This document shows, in pieces, positions 5,921-11,373 of a stretch of 11,373 bases of DNA. Position numbers and translations under genes: made by a program. The notes under the pieces are model-generated. The model worked only from the letters and a program-made list of their open reading frames with translations. It was not told the DNA's origin and ran no database searches. How positions within the stretch are numbered: position 1 is the first letter of the stretch; the number at the start of each line of letters is the position of its first letter. The stretch is from an uncultured Clostridium sp. (GTDB taxonomy: Bacteria > Bacillota > Clostridia > Lachnospirales > Lachnospiraceae), in NCBI GenBank assembly GCA_900540335.1, contig UQFC01000091.1:1-11373 (forward strand), in the 5' to 3' direction.

Positions 5921-6256
5921 TTAAAACTTCTCAAACCGCTCCACATCGGTTACAAATATGGTTGCTCCGCCCAGCTCTACTGTTACCGGCATCATCATAT
6001 ATCCGGTAGACATGGCCCCGATTCCGGGAGCAGGCATATCGCAGGTAATTCTCTGTCGTTTTCCGCAGGTTTCATGAATCAATTCAATCGCCTCATCTAC
6101 ACGATTCTCATCTGTACCAATCATCAGAGTGGCATTTCCCTTTTTCAGGAATCCGCCGGTTGTCGCCAGCCGGGTTACGCTAAACTGATGCTCTGTCAGT
6201 ACATCTGTTACACGGTTTCCGTCGTCAGAACTTACAATTGCATAAATAATCTTCAT
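5921..6256 (-). CDS. darA: Cyclic-di-AMP receptor, PII-like DarA/PstA family
   Basis: This 111-residue cytosolic protein of the PII-like c-di-AMP receptor family (DarA in Bacillus subtilis, PstA in Listeria and Staphylococcus) is trimeric in known members. The signature LATTGGFLKKGNATLMIG is at about residues 30-47, including the Gly-rich turn and the Asn of the nucleotide-binding loop, and GGATIFV lies near the C-terminus. Proteins of this family bind c-di-AMP; the downstream target is unknown. The ATG at 6254-6256 follows AGGAGG by eight bases. A GTG six codons earlier would start inside the ribosome binding site and is rejected. The gene is monocistronic, with its own promoter and a strong terminator. 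No tmk or holB neighbour, often seen with this gene in Bacilli, is present here. Confidence 0.93.
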   Translation of the reverse strand: MKIIYAIVSSDDGNRVTDVLTEHQFSVTRLATTGGFLKKGNATLMIGTDENRVDEAIELIHETCGKRQRITCDMPAPGIGAMSTGYMMMPVTVELGGATIFVTDVERFEKF

Positions 6257-6321
6257 ATCATGCACCTCCTGCACACAGAATTTCTATTGAAAATTCCGGA
6301 ATATTTGCAACAATTTCATTG

Positions 6322-6350
6322 ATTATATCATAATTTTCTCAACATGTAAA
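6322..6350 (-). promoter_or_regulatory. darA promoter
   Basis: The minus strand has TTTACA (6345-6350), a 17-base spacer and a perfect TATAAT (6322-6327). The start would be near 6315, giving a leader of about 60 nt. Confidence 0.75.
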
Positions 6351-6359
6351 TCGGTTGAT

Positions 6360-6374
6360 GGGAAAGCCTTTCCC
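6360..6374 (-). terminator. Weak hairpin after the flavodiiron gene
   Basis: GGGAAA pairs with TTTCCC around a 3-base loop, 18 bases after the stop of the flavodiiron gene. No T-tract follows on the minus strand, so termination may be weak and readthrough into darA is possible. Confidence 0.3.
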
Positions 6375-6391
6375 CTCACACGACAGTCCGG

Positions 6392-7564
6392 TCAGGCATT
6401 TTCCTGCACAAGAGCCTCTGCCAGCATCTCCATCTGCTGCTTTGTATCCTCATGAACAGCAGATTTTATGGTCACTGCAGGCTCTGCAATCACAATCTGC
6501 TTCATGGTTTCCAGAATTGCCCGCATAGCCTTTCCTGCCATCGGAGCCCATGAGCCATTCTCCATGATTCCTACGGTACGTTTCTGGAAGCCCTTGGACT
6601 TTATGTGAAGGAGGAATTCTTCCATACAGGGGAAAAGGCCTCCGTCATAGGTTGCCGCTGCCACTACCATTCTGTCATAGAAAAACGCCTTCCGCACAGC
6701 CACAGACATATCGGTACGTGCCAGATCCATCACCTCTACATGCTCCTCACCCTTCCGGCGCAGCATTTCAGCCAGAAGCCCAGCAGCATGAGCCGTATTT
6801 CCATGTACAGATGCATACGCTACCAGCACGCCCTTCTGCTCCGGCTGATAGGTACTCCAGGTCTGATATTTTTCCAGATAGAAGGACAGATTATCCTTCA
6901 GAATCGGGCCGTGAAGAGGACAAATCGCAGCAATATCCAGAGCTGACGCCTTTTTCAGAAGCCCCTGTACCTGAATTCCGTATTTTCCAACGATATTCAG
7001 ATAGTAACGGGCTGCCTCATCCTCCCAGTTTTCCTCAGAATCCATGGTACCGAAACGTCCGAACCCGTCTGCAGAAAACAGGATCTTTTCCTTCTGCTCA
7101 TAGGTAACCATAACCTCGGGCCAGTGAACCATTGGCGCCATAAAGAACTGCAGGGTGTGTGCTCCCAGCTCCAGGGTACTGCCTTCCTTTACTTCTACTT
7201 TTCTGTCTGTGAGATCCAGATCAAAAAACTGTCCGATCATAGCAAAGGTTTTTGCATTTCCCACGATTTTAGCCTCCGGGAAACGCTCTGCAAACCGTTT
7301 AATATTGGCTGCGTGATCCGGTTCCATATGAGATACAATCAGATAATCTGCAGATTCCCCTGCCAGCGCCTGCTCCAGATTGGCAAACCACTGCTCCGTA
7401 GCCCGTCCGTCTACAGTATCCATCACGGCAATCCTTTCATCCATAATCACATAGGAATTATAGGTTACTCCATTGGGAACCTGGTACTGGCTTTCAAACA
7501 AATCCAGAGTTTTGTCCGTTACTCCGATATATAATACAGAATCTGAAATATAAGTGTCCTTCAT
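6392..7564 (-). CDS. fprA: Flavodiiron protein, FprA family (A-type flavoprotein)
   Basis: This 390-residue two-domain enzyme reduces O2 to water and/or NO to N2O in the cytosol of anaerobes. The N-terminal metallo-beta-lactamase-like domain carries the diiron ligands H79-x-E81-x-D83 (SHMEPDH, with H84), H147 (MVHWPE), D166 (SADGFGRFG) and H218 (CPLHGP). The C-terminal flavodoxin domain starts near residue 245, with the FMN phosphate loop ASVHGNT at 251-257. Length and domain order match the two-domain class without a fused rubredoxin. Electron donors (rubredoxin, NADH:rubredoxin reductase) are not encoded nearby. The frame extends 19 codons upstream, but the ATG at 7562-7564 has AGGAGG seven bases before it and matches the family's start. 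An extended -10 lies about 58 bases upstream. Confidence 0.95.
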   Translation of the reverse strand: MKDTYISDSVLYIGVTDKTLDLFESQYQVPNGVTYNSYVIMDERIAVMDTVDGRATEQWFANLEQALAGESADYLIVSHMEPDHAANIKRFAERFPEAKIVGNAKTFAMIGQFFDLDLTDRKVEVKEGSTLELGAHTLQFFMAPMVHWPEVMVTYEQKEKILFSADGFGRFGTMDSEENWEDEAARYYLNIVGKYGIQVQGLLKKASALDIAAICPLHGPILKDNLSFYLEKYQTWSTYQPEQKGVLVAYASVHGNTAHAAGLLAEMLRRKGEEHVEVMDLARTDMSVAVRKAFFYDRMVVAAATYDGGLFPCMEEFLLHIKSKGFQKRTVGIMENGSWAPMAGKAMRAILETMKQIVIAEPAVTIKSAVHEDTKQQMEMLAEALVQENA

Positions 7565-7621
7565 GTTGTTTCCTCCTGTAAAATATGCTTTTTTCTGTTT
7601 CTGAATACATCGATCCCGCAT

Positions 7622-7630
7622 ATTTTATCA
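7622..7630 (-). promoter_or_regulatory. Possible extended -10 promoter of the flavodiiron gene
   Basis: The minus strand reads TGATAAAAT, an extended -10 (TG-n-TAAAAT), with no good -35 at 17 bases. It lies in the 106-base gap after yhfC. No terminator is seen in that gap, so transcription from the dus operon may also contribute. Confidence 0.45.
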
Positions 7631-7670
7631 TGAGGCGGACAAACATTCTATTAGAAAAACTGACAAAATC

Positions 7671-8486
7671 TTATCGGTATTGTTCCTTTGTTTCTCTGTT
7701 CTCACTACTCCAGCACCATTTCCAGGCGGCATACCCGATCACTAAAGTTCCTGCCAGGGTAACAGCCTCTGCCAGAACCAGTTTTCCTAAATTTGCCGCC
7801 AGCACTGCCGCCATGTTGACTGCCATGTGAAGTACAATGGCAAGAGGATAATAAAACCATTTGTCCCTGTTTTTTACTGCCTGCCACACAAACAGAGAAA
7901 GAGCCAGGTGCAGGGCAATCGCCAGAACCCGTTCTCCTCCTCCCAGGAAAAACTGCCAGGAGGGAAGTTCTCCCAAAGGCGCCAGGCTCTCCAGCACCTG
8001 CTGACTGTCCATATTCTCCGACAGGGAAGATACCAGACTGCCGGAATTGATCATAACAGAATAAATCAGATTGTTTACAGAGGCCATTCCAAGAATCAGC
8101 ACAGCCTCCATGCCTCCGTGGCCTGCGCCGTACATCAGGGCATTTTCCCTGGTCCACTTTCCCTTCATAAGAAAACGCATGGTCAGATAACGCCCGGTTT
8201 CCTCAAACAGACCTGCCGCCAGTCCTCCATAAAGAGCATAAAGCCACAGATTGTCTCTCAGAGCCTGGCTTACCGGTCCCATTTTCAAAAGCACCAGACT
8301 GTGCATCAGCTGTTCCAGAAGCATGGCAAATAAAAAGAAGCTTCCGCAGCCCAGGAAAAACGGCAGAATATCTGCCTTTTGCTTCCGCCGGATCAAAGTC
8401 AGAAGGAGCAGAGGAAGCCCCCAGGATACTGCAAGAGAAAAGCCCATTCCCACAATGCTGCCGGCAGGCACATGTAATTCTGTCAT
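7671..8486 (-). CDS. YhfC family intramembrane metalloprotease-like protein
   Basis: This polytopic membrane protein of 271 residues has about seven hydrophobic segments. The candidate catalytic motifs of the YhfC/CPBP-type intramembrane protease superfamily are all present. They are EETGR (E95, E96, R99), GHGGMEA (H123, E127), an His in a late membrane helix (H193, ERVLAIALHLALS) and H220 (IVLHMAVN). The family is named for B. subtilis YhfC; its substrates are unknown and proteolysis is inferred from motif similarity. The loop between about 150 and 185 is hydrophilic and may be extracytoplasmic. The ATG (8484-8486) overlaps the stop of the REC-domain gene by 4 bases, so its translation is probably coupled to it. 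The C-terminus is a short charged tail. Confidence 0.85.
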   Translation of the reverse strand: MTELHVPAGSIVGMGFSLAVSWGLPLLLLTLIRRKQKADILPFFLGCGSFFLFAMLLEQLMHSLVLLKMGPVSQALRDNLWLYALYGGLAAGLFEETGRYLTMRFLMKGKWTRENALMYGAGHGGMEAVLILGMASVNNLIYSVMINSGSLVSSLSENMDSQQVLESLAPLGELPSWQFFLGGGERVLAIALHLALSLFVWQAVKNRDKWFYYPLAIVLHMAVNMAAVLAANLGKLVLAEAVTLAGTLVIGYAAWKWCWSSENRETKEQYR

Positions 8487-8860
8487 TCCAATCCTCTCCT
8501 TCCCGCCTGATACAAGTCTACCATTTTAACCACCTGGGCCCTGGTGTATGGCTTTTCAATAAAGCCAAAGGCCTGAATCTTCCATGCCTCCAGTGAAAAT
8601 CCCGGAATGCTGGACATTAACACCACTGCAGGAGGATTCTTCAGCTTGTGAAGCTCAGAAGCCAGGCTGATTCCGCTGATATCCGGCATCACAATATCTG
8701 TAAATACCATATCCACCTGATTTTCCTTGACAAATTCCACAACAGCCACAGCCTCTTCAAACCGTTCCAGAAGACAAACCTGATCCAGATTCCGGAAAAT
8801 ACCGGTCATCTTGTCAAGCAGCTCCGGATCATTATCCACAACTACTACATTTACCGCCAT
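8483..8860 (-). CDS. Stand-alone response regulator receiver (REC) domain protein
   Basis: The protein is 125 residues, a single REC domain with no output domain. The expected phosphoacceptor is D55 (VFTDIVMPDISG), the conserved Ser/Thr position is S83/S84 (VVLMSS), and the conserved Lys is K103 in EKPY. The N-terminal acidic pocket reads VVDNDPEL, with D9 followed by N10 rather than the usual D-D pair (D11 is next), so Mg2+ binding may differ. No histidine kinase is encoded in the window. GGGGA precedes the ATG by about seven bases. The gene lies 24 bases after the dus stop and overlaps yhfC by 4 bases. Single-domain regulators usually act through protein contacts, and the coupled membrane protease is an obvious candidate partner, which is inference. 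Confidence 0.88.
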   Translation of the reverse strand: MAVNVVVVDNDPELLDKMTGIFRNLDQVCLLERFEEAVAVVEFVKENQVDMVFTDIVMPDISGISLASELHKLKNPPAVVLMSSIPGFSLEAWKIQAFGFIEKPYTRAQVVKMVDLYQAGRRGLE

Positions 8861-8884
8861 TTCATATCCCCATCTCTTCTCTAT

Positions 8885-9907
8885 TTATTTCCAGCCGCCA
8901 AAGAACGGATGCTCCTTCATCGCCCCATTCCAGATAAGCTCTCCGGCCACAGCCTGAAACTCCGCCATTTTCTGCGCCTTTTTCATCTTCTTTAACAGCT
9001 TTTCCTCTCCCTCAAAAAGGAATCCCAGATAAGCCCAGAGCTCCTTCATCTTAAACAGTACATTCCTGTCACCGGACATCACCCTGCCGTATCCCTCCAG
9101 CAGGTCTTTATGAAAGTCTGCCAGTCTCTGCCTGCAGGCCCTGCTGCCCGGAACATGATCCGAATCCTGCGCCCCCGCTGTCAGTTCCTCAGCTAGAAAT
9201 GGATTTGACAAAAGCCCTCTCCCCAGCATGATTTCCTCTGTCCCGGGAAAACGCTTCTGAAAGCACTCTGCATCTTCCGCTGAAAAAATGTCTCCATTAT
9301 AGCATACCTGATTTTTGCTGTTTTCCGCCACCGCTGCAAATACCTCCAGATTCGGATGATTCTTGTAGTAATCCGTCTGCAGCCTCGGATGAATAATCAG
9401 CTTTTTCAAAGGATACCTGTTGTAAATAGAAAGCAGGGCAGAAAACTCCTCCGGATCTCTCATTCCTATACGGGTTTTTACAGAAAGCTCCATGGAACAG
9501 GACTCCAGTTCACGGCTCACCCGCTCCAGGAAACGATCCAGCTCCTCCGGCATTCCAAGAAAACCGGCGCCCCTGCGCTTGGGCACTACCGTGGCAGAGG
9601 GACACCCCAGATTCAGGTTTACCGTATCATACCCCATCTCATTCAGCTTCCTGGCCGCCCACAGAAAATCCTCTGCCTGATTCGTAAGAATCTGGGGAAT
9701 CAGGCAGATTCCCCGGTTATTCTCAGGACGGACATCCTCCATCTCCCGGCTGGTCAGCTTTCTCGTCTGATTAGGTGTAAGAAAAGGGGAATAATACTCT
9801 GAAATTCCGGAAAAATGCCTGGAATAGGCACTCCGGAATACATGGCCGGTAATCCCCTCCATCGGGGCAAAATGAACTTTCATAACCTCACTCTTAGTTC
9901 CTTCCAT
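8885..9907 (-). CDS. dus: tRNA-dihydrouridine synthase family protein
   Basis: This flavin enzyme of 340 residues reduces specific uridines in tRNA to dihydrouridine. Family motifs run in order. FAPMEGITG (about 13-21) is the FMN-binding start of the TIM barrel. NLNLGCPS (about 97-104) carries the catalytic C102. SVKTRIG with K144, HPRLQ near 193, YNGDI near 224 and GRGLLSNPF near 254 follow. The C-terminal helical tRNA-binding domain is about residues 270-340. Which Dus subfamily this belongs to cannot be decided by eye. The start is ambiguous: the ATG at 9905-9907 has only a weak GAAAG upstream, while the ATG at 9881-9883 (MKVHFAPMEG) matches the usual family start but has GAGG only two bases away. 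It leads an operon with the REC and YhfC genes. Confidence 0.9.
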   Translation of the reverse strand: MEGTKSEVMKVHFAPMEGITGHVFRSAYSRHFSGISEYYSPFLTPNQTRKLTSREMEDVRPENNRGICLIPQILTNQAEDFLWAARKLNEMGYDTVNLNLGCPSATVVPKRRGAGFLGMPEELDRFLERVSRELESCSMELSVKTRIGMRDPEEFSALLSIYNRYPLKKLIIHPRLQTDYYKNHPNLEVFAAVAENSKNQVCYNGDIFSAEDAECFQKRFPGTEEIMLGRGLLSNPFLAEELTAGAQDSDHVPGSRACRQRLADFHKDLLEGYGRVMSGDRNVLFKMKELWAYLGFLFEGEEKLLKKMKKAQKMAEFQAVAGELIWNGAMKEHPFFGGWK

Positions 9908-9931
9908 AATACGTTCTTTCGCAATAAATTA

Positions 9932-9960
9932 AGTGTATCATGTATCCTTTTTTTCCGCAA
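9932..9960 (-). promoter_or_regulatory. Possible promoter of the dus-REC-yhfC operon
   Basis: The minus strand has TTGCGG (9955-9960), 17 bases and TACACT (9932-9937) with TG one base before the -10. The predicted start is near 9925, about 18 bases before the first ATG. Confidence 0.5.
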
Positions 9961-9978
9961 GCAGAACCCATTTCAAAG

Positions 9979-10074
9979 AAAAATGCCGGAAGCAGATGAG
10001 GAGACCTCCCAAAAGTCAGGTTTTTTAAGGTCTGACTTTTGGAGAGCGGCTCAAGATACTGCTCCGGCATTTTT
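9979..10074. terminator. Nested inverted-repeat terminator after the sulfatase gene
   Basis: The outer stem pairs 9979-9995 with 10059-10074 (16 bp, one bulged A). Inside it, 10006-10019 pairs with 10032-10044 (13 bp, one bulged C) around a T-rich loop, with two tiny hairpins (GGAG/CTCC and GAG/CTC) at the junction. A/T runs at both outer ends give a U-tract on either strand, so the sulfatase transcript would end here. Confidence 0.8.
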
Positions 10075-10111
10075 AACAGGTAGTCATATTACATTTTAAA
10101 CAGGTTTTGTT

Positions 10112-10129
10112 TTCCTGCTACAGCAGGAA
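10112..10129. repeat. Perfect inverted repeat over the sulfatase stop codon
   Basis: TTCCTGCT (10112-10119) and AGCAGGAA (10122-10129) are separated by two bases, and the sulfatase TAG (10118-10120) lies at the centre. No T-tract follows on the minus strand. Confidence 0.5.
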
Positions 10130-11373
10130 GGGATCGTTTAACCGATCCAGATATTCTCTTAAAATTCCGTCATAATGAACTGCTTCCGGATTCTCCGGTC
10201 CCAGCTCTTTTGGATTCAGCTGGAAGGGATCTGCCTCATTGTCATAAAGAAGACGTTTCGGCTTATCTCCGGGGGTACATCCCAAATCCACCACATAGGT
10301 GTGGGTTTTGGTACGGATTCCCCGCCATCCGAAAGATTTGGGATTCATTCCCCGCTTCCGGTAGGGATTTACCAGCTCCGGCATTCCGGGGAACATACAC
10401 AGATATGCATGCTCCGGCTCATCCTCTGTTTCTTCTTTTCTGATCCAGCTGCCCAGACATTTTCCCTCTATGGTATCCGGCTGACCAACTCCCAGAAGCT
10501 GAAGAAACGTCGGCATATGATCCTGACTGGCAAATAATACGTCACTTTCTCCGGCCGGAATTCCCGGTCCGTGGAAATAAAGCGGTATCCGGATGGATTC
10601 TTCATACCAGATATTCTTGCCGTAACGTCCATGAGAGCCCATACAGTCTCCATGATCCGCTGACAGAACAATCAGGGTGTTTTCCATCAGGCCTTTTTCC
10701 TTCAAATAATCCATCAGGCGGCCAAAATTCTCATCCAGTCCGCTGATTGCTGCAAAATACTCCTGCCTTTTTTTCAGGTAGGAAGGATCCTGCTTCCATT
10801 CCTCCGGCACATTTTCCCGGAAAGGAAGATCCTTTCCCTCATAAAGCTCCATGTACCGCTCCGGAACCATGTCATAAGGCGGATGCGGCGGGTTCCAGGA
10901 CAGGAACAGACAGAAGGGGTTATCATTTTTCCGCTGCTCCAGATACTCGATCGCCGCGTCCGTTTCAAACTCTGGGGACCATTTTCCCGGATAGATAGGT
11001 TCGCAGGTATCTTTCCAGTAATGAGGTTCCAGATGTTTGTCCATCGCTCCATAGGAAAGCCAGTAATCAAAGTGATGACGGCGCTCTCCCGGCGGAGTAT
11101 AGGCATCCCAGTAACGGGCTCCTGAGGAAGGGCTGGCATGGAAGTTTTCTTCACTTCCGTCCAGATGCCATTTTCCAATGTATCCGGTGTCGTATCCGGC
11201 CTCATGAAGCACATCGGAAATCGTTACTTCCTGAGGTCTCAGCATTACCACCTCGTCCAGCCCTATTTTACAGTTGGTCCACATGCCGCAGCTCTGTGGA
11301 TATTTTCCGGTCAGAAGCGATGCCCGGTGAGGAGAACAGAGGGGATAGGTGCTGACTGCATTGGTGCAGCTCA
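10118..11373 (-). CDS. Sulfatase family protein (Cys-type), 5' end beyond window
   Basis: The frame is open to the right edge; 418 residues are visible and the N-terminal part is missing. The sulfatase signature C-x-P-x-R is present as LCSPHRASLLTGKYP, with the Cys codon at 11336-11338. This Cys would be oxidised to formylglycine, in anaerobes by a radical SAM maturase (anSME). Further sulfatase features are YIGKWHLDG, NPPHPPYDMVPERY and SADHGDCMGSHG, the metal-binding Asp-His. The enzyme would cleave sulfate esters (mucin or glycosaminoglycan sugars are common substrates), but the substrate cannot be told from sequence. Whether it has a signal peptide is unknown because the start lies outside. 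An internal ATG at 11282-11284 is not a start, since the active-site Cys lies upstream of it. A strong terminator follows. Confidence 0.93.
   Translation of the reverse strand, partial: SCTNAVSTYPLCSPHRASLLTGKYPQSCGMWTNCKIGLDEVVMLRPQEVTISDVLHEAGYDTGYIGKWHLDGSEENFHASPSSGARYWDAYTPPGERRHHFDYWLSYGAMDKHLEPHYWKDTCEPIYPGKWSPEFETDAAIEYLEQRKNDNPFCLFLSWNPPHPPYDMVPERYMELYEGKDLPFRENVPEEWKQDPSYLKKRQEYFAAISGLDENFGRLMDYLKEKGLMENTLIVLSADHGDCMGSHGRYGKNIWYEESIRIPLYFHGPGIPAGESDVLFASQDHMPTFLQLLGVGQPDTIEGKCLGSWIRKEETEDEPEHAYLCMFPGMPELVNPYRKRGMNPKSFGWRGIRTKTHTYVVDLGCTPGDKPKRLLYDNEADPFQLNPKELGPENPEAVHYDGILREYLDRLNDPFLL

Noticed and set aside
1..11373. CRISPR array, tRNA, insertion sequence or attachment site
   Set aside because: No regularly spaced repeats, cloverleaf sequences, transposase or integrase motifs, or terminal inverted repeats with target duplications were seen.

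Overview
The window looks like chromosomal DNA of a low-to-mid-GC anaerobic Firmicute, most likely a gut Lachnospiraceae (Blautia/Dorea-like). The grounds are a flavodiiron protein of the FprA type, a c-di-AMP receptor of the DarA/PstA type, a probable SpoIID-family protein, strong AGGAGG ribosome binding sites, and sigma-A promoters of the TTGACA-17-TATAAT type. The genus is an inference. No rRNA, tRNA, CRISPR array, insertion sequence or phage gene was seen. All genes but one lie on the minus strand, so the layout below is given in window coordinates and transcription mostly runs from high to low numbers.

Left part (1-2980). A membrane-anchored protein with a probable SpoIID-like segment runs off the left edge. 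It is transcribed together with an AI-2E/PerM-type permease located 15 bases upstream of it. Upstream of the permease is a 6S RNA gene (about 2685-2881, minus) with its own near-consensus promoter and an intrinsic terminator.

Middle (2981-5211). The translationally coupled pair azlC-azlD (branched-chain amino acid exporter type) is divergent from the only plus-strand gene. That gene is a PflX-like radical SAM protein whose best start is a TTG behind a perfect AGGAGG.

AT-rich island (5212-5840). No convincing conserved gene is seen here. However, a near-perfect promoter (-35 at 5710-5715, -10 at 5687-5692) preceded by an A/T-rich UP-like stretch fires leftward. It leads into a run of small hairpins, a 60-codon ORF without a ribosome binding site, a 20-bp palindrome and a hairpin that may terminate transcription. 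This is the best candidate in the window for something undescribed: a structured RNA or a small-protein locus.

Right part (5841-11373). A strong bidirectional terminator ends darA, which has its own promoter. Next come a flavodiiron protein and then an apparent operon dus - stand-alone REC domain - YhfC-type membrane protease, the last two overlapping by 4 bases. After a nested inverted-repeat terminator comes a Cys-type sulfatase (CSPHR signature) that is cut by the right edge. Functionally these are mostly housekeeping or accessory genes (RNA modification, oxygen/NO detoxification, second-messenger sensing, amino acid export). The REC-YhfC pair and the AT-rich island are the least ordinary parts.
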